DNA of 64,000 nt, taken from assembly GCA_030068075.1 (NCBI GenBank), contig CM057826.1:112802746-112866745 (forward strand), written 5' to 3'. A program made the position numbers and the translations under genes. Shown one piece after another: positions 25,095 through 37,394 of the stretch. Within the stretch, counting starts at the first letter, position 1; the number at the start of each line of letters is the position of its first letter. This stretch comes from Paguma larvata. Lineage: Eukaryota > Chordata > Mammalia > Carnivora > Viverridae. Under the pieces are notes generated by a model, which was not told where the DNA came from, searched no databases, and saw only the letters and a list, made by a program, of their open reading frames with translations.

Positions 25095-25305
25095 CACTGT
25101 GTATTGAGACGCTGCATGATGCCAGGTGTTACACTTTACATAAAATTATTCCCTTTAATTTCTATGGCAACTCAATGGATTTCCCCCCTAATTTTACAGA
25201 TGAAGAAACTAAGGCAGACTGAGATTAAAGCAATCTGCCCAAGACTCTCAGTGATGGGCTTGAAACCCAAGTCTCTTGGGTTCTAAAACTCATTCTATTT
25301 CCAAC
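25095..25305 (-). repeat. MIR, antisense
   Basis: 'attttacagatgaagaaact' followed by 'aatctgcccaagactctcag' is the complement of the MIR core. Confidence 0.7.
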
Positions 25306-25360
25306 TCTGTGTTTTCATTTTAACGCTGTTTTTTATTTCTTTAGTTTTCATTTATAAATA

Positions 25361-25699
25361 CAGTTGACCCTAAACAACATGGTGTTTAGGGGCCCAGGTC
25401 CCCACACAATTGAAAATCTGCATCTGTATGACTTTGGACTCCCCCCAAATTTAACTACTGGTAGCCTGCTGTCTTGACTGTAAGCCTTCCTGATGACAGG
25501 AACAGTCGATTAACACGTATCTTGTATGTTATATATGTATTATGTACTGTATTTTGATGGTAGAGCTAGAGAAAAGAATGTTGAGAAAGACATAAGGAAG
25601 AGAAAATGCATTCACGGTACTGTACTGTATTTATTGGGAAAAAATCCACAGAGAAGTGGACCCGCCCAGTTCACAGCTCTGTTGTTCAAAGCTCAACTG
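25361..25699 (+). mobile_element. Tigger2-like DNA transposon, non-autonomous
   Basis: Starts 'cagttgaccctaaacaacat' and ends with the inverted complement 'gttgttcaaagctcaactg'. TA flanks it on both sides (25359-25360 and 25700-25701), the target site of Tc1/mariner-class elements. At 339 bp it has no transposase frame. Confidence 0.8.
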
Positions 25700-25711
25700 T
25701 AATTTGACTTT

Positions 25712-25929
25712 CAATTTTTGTTTTAACGTTTATTTATTTTTGAGAGACATAGAGACAGATTATAAGCAGGGGAAGGGCAGAGAGAGAGGGAGATACAGAA
25801 TCTGAAGCAGGCTCCAGGCTCTGAGCTGTCAGCACAGAGCCCAACTCGGGGCTTGAACTCACAGACCGTGAGATCATGACCTGAGCCAAAGTCGGCTGCT
25901 TAACCAACTGAGCCACCCAAGCACCGCTA
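25712..25929 (-). mobile_element. Carnivore tRNA-Lys SINE next to the Tigger end, antisense
   Basis: Complement SINE with a 12-bp duplication, taatttgacttt, at 25700-25711 and 25930-25941. The upstream copy begins with the TA target of the Tigger element. Confidence 0.94.
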
Positions 25930-25941
25930 TAATTTGACTTT

Positions 25942-26330
25942 TAAAATATTGTAAAACAAAGAATTCCAGCATACCCTTCACCAGCTTCCCCAACCACTGT
26001 ATAGGTTTTAAAACCACGGAATTGGCATCGATACAATGTTAACTAATCTACAGACCTTATTCAGACTTGGCAGTAGTCCACTAATAGCACTTTTTTTCCA
26101 GTTAGGAGTCAATCCAGGGGTCCCCCATGGCATTTAGTTGTCATGTCTTAGTCTCCTCCAGTGTTTGACAGTTCCTTTATTTTTTTGTCTTTCTGGACCA
26201 TGGCACTTTGGAAGAGTACTGGTCACTTATTTCATAGGCTTTTTACCTTTAAATGCATTTGATTTATGTATGCATTTAATGTTGAGATACGAGAGTTTTC
26301 CTTTGTGTCACCATTATAAGCTATTTCTTT
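25942..26330 (-). mobile_element. Old LINE-1-class fragment, antisense
   Basis: 'agttgtcatgtcttagtctc', 'tttgacagttcctttatttt' and 'gaagagtactggtcacttat' resemble the complement of an old L1M/HAL1-type 3' region. Divergence is high. Confidence 0.5.
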
Positions 26331-29300
26331 CAAAAAACTTTATTGTATCATTGCCAATTAATGGGACATTTTTGAATGAATAAGGGCGCTGTGACATTGT
26401 TGGCCTTTGTTTAGAATCATAACTTGTCCCAGGCGAAACGGCCTTGAGTATCCGCTGGTGGTCCGTTGCCCTGGCTCCAGAGACGGCAGCATCACAGTCT
26501 CTGTGTCCGGGCTCCTTGTCCTGCGTTACTTCTACTCCATCATCCCATTGGCCTGAAAGGTCGATGCACAAGCATTCAAAAATTTATTGACCTAAAAATG
26601 TTTTGTCCTTGAACATTGAAATTTTGATTAATCGATGATTCATTTGATCTTGGCATAAACTCAAGTTTGCTCTCCTCTAAGGTAGATTACTATCGCATGT
26701 AAGTCCTAAAGAGAACTTGGCGCAGTCCGTGGTGATTTTTTTGTTGAGCTAAAATGCCACATCGCTTTCCAACGGCTCCCCTGCTTTGCGTGTGCATGTT
26801 TGGAAGCAGCCTGAGGAGCAAAGTTTCTCATAATGCTTATAAAACAGAAATGTTAATATACAGACTTATTTCAGGTCCTCTTGGCCGTTGTAGGACTACT
26901 ACAGATCTGTCACCAAGTTGCTTGCTTTTACTCTCTTGGATAATGCCATTCGGAAGTTGGTCAACAATGGCTCCTTTGCAGGTCATTGACTCTTTTTTGG
27001 GAGAGGGTAATTACAAAAGGCAGGCGTTGACTTCTGAGCCTTTTGGAAAGTTGATATTTTAAAAACTGCTTACTCTTAAGAGTGGGCTTTGTGAAAGCTT
27101 GTATAATTTTCCTTTGTAACTAAGAAAGGTAAATTACCATGTCTTCATGAAGCTCTTTCCACACATGTAGTGACTCTTAATTCCTGTAGTTGGATGGACT
27201 CAGTTTTTTTGGCCTGTCACTTTTCATAGCTATGTGTTTGTCTTGTTGCATATTTTCTTTGTTATACCCAGTATTTTGCAGTTTTTGGCCTCTGGCCTCC
27301 TATCTATCTACTTATTTATTTATTTATTTATTTATTTATGTCTCTTACCTATTAATATGTAAAAAGTAAATGAAAGGAACGTATATGGCAATGTAAAAGA
27401 GTCTACATTTTACCCTTGTTAGACTGTGGTATTTGCAATAGATTTTTATCTTGGGGAAAGGAAAGGGAGTTAGTTTCCACATTCGGGAAAGAAAGTAAAA
27501 TCGTGAGTAAGTTAAGAATGAAGTCAAGTATATCTTGAGAGATCCCTTAAGTCAGCCAGAATATATGGCATACGTGGTGAATGTACACGGCCCCCCAGGT
27601 GGTAATTATTTTTATGCCACTGCAGCTTATGATCCATTGAGCCAGGTGGCTCAGAGATGGCAAGCATTTTTGGCAGATAATCTGGGTGTTGAGACCACTT
27701 TGCTTCCATGAGAGTCCGTAGTGTGGAGTGGAGATTGGAAAATCTGGGTGACCCTGTGTGTGTGCACACTTTATGCCATTGCCATTGTGTTCTTCATGCA
27801 GAGATTCCTTATCTTAACAGTTGTTAATTGGTTTACTCACTTGGGGAAGTACTAAATGAGATGATACATACGGCAGCCTCTAATACAGGCATGGGCATAG
27901 TAGAACAGTGCGTGCTCTTAATCCCGACCTAGCTTGATCCGTTCCAGTGTCACACTGTGTTGGAAAAACTCTCCAGAGATACCTGTCCACTGCTTCCTGT
28001 CTTCCCAAAGTGGCATTCCTCCTGGTGATGACCCTTTCTGAGAGCCTTCCCTGTCTCAACCCCGTGTTAACCTGAGTTCAGAAAAATGTTCGTGAATTAA
28101 ATCATGAATATTCAAGTTGCCACAAGATGGCGTCAGACCATTTCAAGTAATGCCAGATAGGGGGAGCCTCAACACAATAAATCTTTAATTTTAAAAAAGT
28201 TAAAATACATGCCTTTCATGCCTTGGTATGTAGTTACTGTAAACAAACCTCTCATTTCTTTTTTCCATTCTCATATGGAAACTTGAGGCTCATGTCTCTT
28301 CAACTCCAAAAGTAGTTGTGTAGGTAAATGACTTGAATTATGGAGATGATTTTACTAAATAGTTCAGGATCTCTTGTGTTTGGCTAATAAAACCTTCATT
28401 TTACCTATTATTTACAAGCATTGTCTACTGGGTGACCCTTAAGTATTTTGTAATGATGTCTCTCCACAATTTCCCATCTCCCTATCATCCCTTAGTCTGA
28501 TTTATTTTCTCCTGATATGTTTATTATTATTTTTCTTGTTTGTCTCCCCAACTAACATGCAAACTCTGTAAGAGGCTACAATTTTATTTCATTACTATAT
28601 CCTCAGTGCCTGGAATGGTGCCTGGTGTGGTGGGTACTCAGAACCTCTTAAATGAAGAATAAACAGAGAATTTCCACTTTTGTTTCAGTCAATGCTCTTT
28701 GGCCTAATAAGCAAATCTTGAAATGATGTTAAAATGTGAAGTTTCTGAGTCATATTCTTTGGGAATTTTACTGATACCTTAGTGAAGTAATTAGAACTTG
28801 AAAGCTTTTATCACTCTCCTCCTCCAGTGATTACATTTCAAATCTCTTCCATAATTTAGTAATCTTCCTACAGCTTACAGTGTATTTGTAATATTCAGTC
28901 AGAGTGTGTTGATGAATGAAAAACAAGCAAACTAGGACAAGTCAAAGAAATACTTTCAGACCTTCATTTTACCTTAGCTTAGAAGTTTCTATTCACACAC
29001 ACAAACACATAATTCAAGGGATCTGCGTGAGGCTCAGATATCGTCCTTGCTTCACGGGTGCTCTGTAAGTGAGGCCCCGTGCCAAGGATCAGAACATCTA
29101 AACCTGACCCTAACTGGTGGACATTATCTGAAGGTTAAACTTCCGGAAGGTGGTCCCTGTAATTTTGATCATTTTTTTTTTCTGGAGCAAAAATGAATTA
29201 ACGAATGAATGAATACTTAAATATCAGTTTTTTGATTACTTATCAAGGTTGCAGTTGCCAAGATGGGCTTGATGAAGTGTCGAGGCTACTGAGGGCTGAC

Positions 29301-29395
29301 CAGAGAGAACTGACCACCCATTCTCTTCACAGATAGTTCTCTAAAGTAAGGTTTATTTTCTACATTGACCCCCTAGGTGAGCGAGGTTCATCTTC
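26331..29395. other. Intronic DNA, no gene seen
   Basis: Mostly unique. (TTTA)n at 27309-27339. Open frames such as the one at 26754-27062 have no recognisable homology and no flanking splice logic. Confidence 0.4.
27309..27339. repeat. (TTTA)n microsatellite
   Basis: About seven TTTA units, preceded by three CTAT units. Confidence 0.9.
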
Positions 29396-29397
29396 CT

Positions 29398-29522
29398 AAT
29401 CATTCATTCATTCAGCAAAGCTTTATTGAGTGCCTACTATGTGCCAGACACTGCTAGTGGTGGAGATACAGGGGTGGCTGAAATAGATCATATCCCTGTT
29501 CTCATAGAGCCTGAGTTCTAAT
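29398..29522 (-). repeat. L2-type fragment, antisense
   Basis: 'attcattcattcagcaaagc' with 'gagtgcctactatgtgccag' and 'tgttctcatagagcctgagt' is the widespread complement pattern of an L2 3' end. Confidence 0.6.
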
Positions 29523-29602
29523 CCAGTGTCTTTTGGGGCCATACATGTCTTTAATAATGTAAGTAATGGACCCTTTTATCTGAAAATCAGCCACTTAGCC
29601 AA

Positions 29603-29605
<3 letters not shown>

Positions 29606-29683
<78 letters not shown>
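29606..29683. repeat. Compound (TC)n(AC)n microsatellite
   Basis: About 17 TC units followed directly by about 21 AC units. It creates spurious open frames on both strands. Confidence 0.95.
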
Positions 29684-29685
<2 letters not shown>

Positions 29686-30124
29686 CGTGCACACAGCTAG
29701 CTGCTGTGAGTTGGGGCAGACCCACATCCCGAGTAGGCATATACCACTTCCTAGGGTTCCAGAGACTTGAAGCTCAAGTTCATCCAGTAGAAGGCCCCTC
29801 TTTTCCTGCCCTTCAGCCTTTTCACTGCTCTCCTTCCCCTTCGGCATTTCGCCATGTCTTGGATAAGACTTCCTGTAATTTTTCTTTTCAGGTTTGACCA
29901 CACGATGAAGCAGTGTAAGTCTCTGGGCAAAGAGCCCAAGGGGTGCTCAGCAGGCCGGGATCAGGAACCCTCTTGTCTTATGGCTTTGAGGAAGTCACTT
30001 CCATCCCTGAAGTTTTTGTCTTTGCATCTGAGCAATAGAAAGGGTTGGGTCTGAGTAATTCTGAGGTCATTTAAGGGTAGGTTAGGTAGGCAGGTTTAGA
30101 AGGCAATGGAAAATATCTGTGGGT

Positions 30125-30295
30125 AAATTATAATCTCCGTGTTCATTAGCTGGGTGGTTTTGGGCAGATTGCTTAGTTTATCTGGGCCTTATTTTTTAAC
30201 ATGTGAGAGGGAAAAAACAGCATATACCTCATGGTATTAATTTGAGAATTAAAGTGAAATAATATATGCAAACTGCTTATGACAAAAATGATAGC
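30125..30295 (+). repeat. MIR
   Basis: 'agctgggtggttttgggcag' and 'cttagtttatctgggcctta' followed by 'gagaattaaagtgaaataat' fit a MIR core in sense orientation. Confidence 0.6.
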
Positions 30296-30610
30296 TTTTT
30301 CCAGCCTCGTTATATCCAAATTGTCTTTCTGGGGAATTAATAGATAAATGATTCATTGAGCACCTGGAGTAGACTACTTCTGTAATTATTCCCCTCTGAT
30401 ACTAACCCAGCTGCCAGGTAGTGGTACCGGGTCATACTGGAAGGTTCACTTTGTAGTAGACTTGGTTTAATTTCACTGCTCTCCCACTGAGTAGCTGGGA
30501 TCCTAAACTCTAACCTTTATTCAGTTTCCATTTCTGACGGAGGAAGGAATTATCACATGTGACCCAGCCACAGCAGAGAGCCTGTTTTGGGATTTAAACA
30601 AGATCATGTA

Positions 30611-30810
30611 GGGGCGCCCGGGTGGCTCAGTCAGTTAAGCGTCCGACTCTTGCTTTTGGCTCAGGTCACAGTCTCACGGTTCATGAGATCGAGCTCCATG
30701 GCAGGCTTCACACTGACTGCATGGAGCTTGCTGGAGATTCTCTCTCTGGCTCTATACCCATCCCCCCACCACCCCCGTCTCAAAATAAATATATTAACTT
30801 AAAAAAATAC
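30611..30810 (+). mobile_element. Carnivore tRNA-Lys SINE, sense
   Basis: Head 'gcccgggtggctcagtcagt', CT-rich body and tail 'aaaataaatatattaac'. It has a perfect 13-bp duplication, acaagatcatgta, at 30598-30610 and 30811-30823. Confidence 0.95.
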
Positions 30811-31171
30811 ACAAGATCATGTACGTGAATCAAGCATATAACACAGTGCCTGGCACAAAGGACACTTCTCATTTATGTCAGGCTGGTTCCATACTAATAG
30901 TAATACTTATTAATTAGATTAATCTGTCCCTCCCTTCTCTGCCCAGGGATGTGTTGGATCTAAAGGTGTCTCCCGGATTCATACAGGTTCAGTTGATGGC
31001 AGCCTCTTACTCTTCTAGGCCCAAGTAGTACAATGAAGGGCCTTGATTGAAAACTGGCCTTAGAGTTGCTTGGAAAATATTTACTGTTCCTGCAAATACC
31101 TGTGGTTACTGTGAGGTAATCCCCTTTGGTGAAGGATGAATGGTAATTCTTCTTTATGTGTTTTCATTTAG

Positions 31172-31229
31172 TATCCCAACCCCATGGATAAAAATGTCAT
31201 CTCTGTAATAACTGTGGAGGAAAAAAGAG
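31172..31229 (+). CDS. PRELID2: PRELID2 coding exon 2 (residues 26-45, split codon)
   Basis: Encodes YPNPMDKNVISVITVEEKR and the first base of the next codon (an aspartate). The YPNPMD motif directly after the exon 1 lysine is characteristic of PRELI-family N-termini, where the first strand leads into the second. The acceptor is 'gttttcatttag' and the donor is 'aagag|gtaagt', close to consensus. The exon is 58 nt and leaves phase 1, matched by exon 3. A TG tract begins 66 nt after the donor, and a felid SINE lies 98 nt after it. Confidence 0.96.
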
Positions 31230-31294
31230 GTAAGTTCTCTGAATACATACGTCACTTCAGTAATGATCATTAAGTAATAGTGATGTTTTTCAAG

Positions 31295-31314
31295 GTGTGT
31301 GTGTGTGTGTGTGT
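31295..31314. repeat. (TG)n microsatellite near the exon 2 donor
   Basis: About ten TG units, read as UG in the PRELID2 transcript. Confidence 0.9.
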
Positions 31315-31327
31315 ATAGCCTATTACT

Positions 31328-31560
31328 CTTTATTTTTGTTTTTTATGTTTTACTTTTTTAAGTTTAGTTTTTATTTTGAGAGAGAGAGAGAGAGAGTGAG
31401 CAGGAAAAGGGTAGAGATAGGGAGAGAGAGGGAATCCCAAGCAGACTCCACACTGTCAGTGCAGAGCCCAACGTGGGGCTCGAACTCACAAACCATGAGA
31501 TCATGACCTAAGCCGAGATCAGGAGTTGGATGCTTAACTGACTGAGCCACCCAGGCGCCC
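31328..31560 (-). mobile_element. Carnivore tRNA-Lys SINE, antisense
   Basis: Complement SINE with head 'gccacccaggcgccc', flanked by the 12-bp duplication tagcctattact at 31316-31327 and 31561-31572. Confidence 0.95.
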
Positions 31561-31689
31561 TAGCCTATTACTTTTAAACAGATATAAGAATAGGTGTATT
31601 TCTGTATTTGAGGTGACAGAGAAGAGTACCCAGCATTTATAGCAGCAGCAGAAGTCTTGTTTAATATGCTTTTGTCACTCTCTCAATTA

Positions 31690-31880
31690 ATGACTGATGA
31701 CAACAGTAACAGCCAACATTTCTGAGCCCTGAATATGTGCCAGGCACCCTTACTTTTGTTAACTCCTTTAATCTTCAGTATAATGTATGGGAGTATATAT
31801 TATTATTACTCCCATTTAATGTATAAAGAAATCAATAAATTTAAGGTTAAATAAATTGCCCAAGGTCACAAGGCTATATC
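31690..31880 (-). repeat. MIR, antisense
   Basis: 'gaatatgtgccaggcaccct', 'gttaactcctttaatcttca' and 'aattgcccaaggtcacaagg' run in reverse MIR order. Confidence 0.75.
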
Positions 31881-32017
31881 CCTATAATATATTCACGTAT
31901 CATTTTATAAATGGCAAAACAGTTGTGATTAGCAGGATGTATATAAGATGCAACTGTAAAGTGATTATATTATAGAATCATAACTGTACTTAGCATATGG
32001 TTCCATATTGTCCAGTG

Positions 32018-32223
32018 CAGGGGTGGGCAAACTATGCTTGTCCTGCTTGATGTTGTGAATAAAGTTTTATTGACATGCAGCCATGCCCACTTGCTTCCAT
32101 AGTATCTGTGACTTCTTCTTTGCAGCAATAGCAGAGTTAAGTTGTTAGAACAAGACCGTTTGGCCCATAAAGCCTAAACTATTTACCATGTGGCCCTTTA
32201 CAGGAAAGGTTTATTCACCCCTG
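32018..32223 (-). mobile_element. hAT-Charlie-type non-autonomous DNA transposon
   Basis: Begins 'caggggtgggcaaac' and ends with the inverted 'ttattcacccctg'. Inside are 'aaagttttattgacatgcag' and 'aagcctaaactatttaccat', the complement of a common mammalian hAT element. The 8-bp target duplication is not clear. The subfamily is not named. Confidence 0.65.
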
Positions 32224-32564
32224 CACTAGAGTGTAGGAGTCTTCACTGCTCTCTGTCATTTGCATCTCAGTGGAATCATTTTCACTGTCGTTGCCTGGAC
32301 TTAAGAACTGGGCTACATAATCAGTGTATAAACATTTGGAGGCGCCGAGGCCCACTTCTGACACGCTCTTGAGCCTTCTGAGAAAACGTGTGAGATGCCA
32401 CTATTTGTTACGTGACACTGAAGTCTCCTCTGTGCTTCGTGAACACAAAAACTGTCTTTTGCTTGTGAGGGTATTTTCTTCGTGTCCATAACTCTATTAA
32501 TAGATTTTAAAAAAACGTTTTTTTTTCATGTGTCTGCACTCAGTGTGGGAAAAACTTGTTATTC

Positions 32565-32745
32565 GGCATCAGAGAAATCTGGTTTTAAGCCTTGCTTTCG
32601 TTACTACCTGCATGACCTAACTTCTTGGAGGCTCTGTTTCTTCATTGATTACGTGGGAAAATAATAATAATCCTGCTTTAGGTTGTTGTGAAGATCAAAT
32701 GAGAGAAGAGTATATGTATTCCAAAGTGGTAGAGGAACATTAATT
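32565..32745 (+). repeat. MIR
   Basis: 'tacctgcatgacctaacttc', 'tctgtttcttcattgattac' and 'gttgtgaagatcaaatgaga' follow the MIR core order. Confidence 0.6.
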
Positions 32746-33563
32746 ATGATTTCTACCATTGACGGGAGCATCTTTGCCTGCAGGAGTGGCTAATCCATTT
32801 TAAGTGGGTGTGCTGCAAACACCGGATAAGCTGGCCGAAGGAATGCCAGTGGGCAGGCGGAACCCGCTCCTCACCCTGTCAGTCGCTTCTGGGCAGTCTG
32901 GGTATTGGCGGTCAGGGCTATGATAGCCAGAGATTTGAGAAACGCTACAGGAGCTTGGCTGAGTCAACAGTTGTTGACAGAGCAAAAGACAATACTTCAG
33001 AGTTGTTTTTTTTTTTTTCTCTGACTCAGGTCTCCCCTTTTCTTAATTCACATTTGTTGTGTGCTTTTTACACTATTGGAAACTTTGTTCCAAAACAGAG
33101 TAGTGCCACTCACAGGCAATCTGCTTGTATATGAGAGAAGACTGTGGCTAATATAACTAACGACAGGTTTAAATTGTGTGCCTAGAAATCTGTGCTTTGA
33201 AAACACGTTTGGTGCAGAAGCGGCAGAATCTCATTCTCCATATTCTTGTGAAAAATTGACCTTCGTTGGACTCGAGCAGAAGGCTCACTGGCCCTTGTCA
33301 CTGGAGTGTTGACATTGATAATCCGGAGTAGGGAACAGCTTGGGATTCTTTCTTCCTAACTTTAGAATGTGCAGCGTGAATAGCTGTCTTACCTTTATTC
33401 CCCGATTACAAATAAGTGTATTTAGAATGATTTGGCCCAGAAAAGTGGTCAGGGATACTGAGTTTGGAGTTAAACATTTTTTTCTCTAGGAGTCCTACAT
33501 AGAGAAAACTGACATCGAAATGAGAAGTTTTATTGACATCAGAACAGGAGTGCATATCCTTAA

Positions 33564-35355
<1,792 letters not shown>

Positions 35356-35365
35356 TAAGACCGCC

Positions 35366-35399
35366 TGTGTGTGTGCGTGTGTGTATGTGTGTGTGTGTT
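35366..35399. repeat. (TG)n tract beside the exon 4 donor
   Basis: Imperfect TG run with one CG and one TATG step, starting 12 nt after the exon 4 junction. Confidence 0.92.
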
Positions 35400-35578
35400 G
35401 GGTGCAGGGATGCACAAATGAGCTCATATAATAAAAAGCTATGATTGTATATTTACAACCTCTGTTTACAACTCACATAAGTTACACATTATTAATTTTT
35501 AACCACACAAGTAATTAATAAGTAGATTTCTCTTTGAGGGAAAAATAGCGGAGCTCAGCTCCTTTTTTTCTTTTTTTC

Positions 35579-36878
35579 TCTATAATTTATTTATTTTTGT
35601 AATTTACATCCAAGGTAGTTAGCATATGGTACAACAAGAATTTCAGGAGTAGATTCTTTAAGCACATTACCCATTTAGCCCATCCCCCCTCCCACAATTC
35701 CTCCAGCAATCCTCTGTTTGTTGTCTATATTTAAGTCTCTTATGTTTTGTCTCCCTCCTTGCTTTTATATTATTTTTGCTTCCCTTCCCTTATGTTCACC
35801 TGTTTGTATCTTAAAGTCCTCATATGAGTGAAGTCATATGATAATTGTCTTTTTCTGACCAAATTCGCTTAGCATAATACCCTCTAGTTCTATCCACCTA
35901 GTTGCAAATGGCAAGATATCATTCTTTTTGACTGCTGAGTAATACCCCATTGTATATATATATATGACATTGTCTTTATCCATTCATCCATTGATGGACA
36001 TTTGGGCTCTTTCCATACTTTGGCTATTGTCCATAGTGCTGCTATAAACATTGGGGTGCATGTGTCCCTTTAAAGCAGCATACTTGGGTGCACCTGGGTG
36101 GCTCAGTCGGATGAGTGTCAGACTTTGGCTCAGGTCATGATCTCACAGTTGGTGGGTTCGAGCCCTATGTTGGGCTCTGTGCTGACAGCTCAGAGCCTGG
36201 AGCCTGCTTCAAATTCTGTGTCTCCCTCTCTCGCTGCCCCTCACCCGCTCGCACTCTGTCTCTCAAAAATAAATAAACATTAAAAAATTTAAAAAAAACC
36301 AGTATACCTGTATCCCTTCGATAAACACCTCGTAGTGCAATTTCTGGGTCATAGGGTAGCTCTATTTTTAATTTTTTGAAGAACCTCCATACAGTTTTCC
36401 AGAGTGGATGTACCAGTTTGTATTCCCACCAGCAGTGCAAAAGAGATCCTCTTTCTCCACATCCTTGCCAACATCTGTTGTTGCTTGAGTTGTTAATGTT
36501 AGTCATTCTGACTGATTTGAGTTGGTATCTCAGTGTGGTTTTGATTTGTATTTCCCTGATGATGAGTGATGTTGAGCATCTTTTCATGTGTTTGTCGGCC
36601 ATCTGGATGTCTTCTTTGGAGAAGTGTCTTTTGCCTGTTTCGTCACTGGATTATTTGTTTTCTGGGTGTTGAGTTTGGTAAGTTCTCTATAGATTTTGGA
36701 TACTGACCCTTTATCTGATAAGTCATGTGCAAATATCTGCTCCCATTCTGTCGGTTGCCTTTTAGTTTTGCTGATTGTTTCCTTCACTATGCAGAAGCTT
36801 TTTATTTTGATGAGGTCCCAATAGTTGATTTTCGTCAACTCCTTTCTGGTCACCCTGTCCAGTCTTGGTGCCTTTTTA
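35579..36878 (-). mobile_element. Felid L1 3' half, antisense, with nested SINE
   Basis: Complement of the L1 3' UTR and the ORF2 C-terminus ('cgcttagcataataccctct', 'tttccctgatgatgagtgat', 'attttgatgaggtcccaata'). On the minus strand the reverse-transcriptase C-terminal region is partly open, with [19 protein letters not shown] near 36400. The 5' part of the element is missing and a SINE breaks it at 36086, so it is a dead copy. Confidence 0.93.
36086..36298 (+). mobile_element. Carnivore tRNA-Lys SINE nested in L1, sense
   Basis: Head 'cacctgggtggctcagtcgg', 'ctgtgctgacagctcagagc' and tail 'aaaaataaataaacattaaa'. The L1 resumes directly after it. A diverged short duplication (agcatact / agtatacc) flanks it. 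Confidence 0.94.
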
Positions 36879-36884
36879 CTCTCT

Positions 36885-37390
36885 GCAGAGGCAGTGAGGG
36901 TTATCAGTGTGCCAAGTATTCTTCCACACTGTATAGAGCCCATACAGCTTGGTTTTGTATATCTTTTTTATATAGGTACTTTCATTCTGTGTCAGTCATT
37001 GTACACTGATCTTTTTTGCTTAACAGAACCTTATCCATTTAATATATATAAAACCTAGCTTATTCATTTGTACTGTTGCATGGTATTCAATTCTGCGATT
37101 ATTCTACGTCTGTTTAATTTTTTATAGAGGGTCGATGGTTTCCAGTTTCTCTTTATTACCCAATAGTATAGTGTTTGTGAAGCATGTGATCTTTACATGT
37201 CCTGTATATGAATGTTTCTCTAAAATAGAATTTGTAATTTTTAGGTTTATTGAGTGTGTTAATTACATACAATAAAATTTATTCTTCTAAATGTACAGTT
37301 CGAAGAGTTTTGACACAGTCATGTAATCAGGGTCACCATCAGGCTATAGAACATTTAAGGACGATTTTAAAAAGCTATATGCCAAGACTA
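36885..37390 (-). mobile_element. Old L1-like fragments, antisense
   Basis: 'cataaaattt'-type and 'gtacagttcgaagagttttg' motifs at 37240-37345 resemble the complement of an L1M 3' UTR, and 36930-37150 has 'gttgcatggtattcaattct'. Both are diverged. Confidence 0.45.
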
Positions 37391-37394
37391 TTCA

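Noticed and set aside
29526..29901. Open frames across the TC/AC microsatellite
   Set aside because: They are dipeptide repeats forced by the simple sequence.
36165..36943. Minus-strand open frames as a host gene
   Set aside because: They are the C-terminal part of L1 ORF2 plus SINE sequence, from a truncated and interrupted element.
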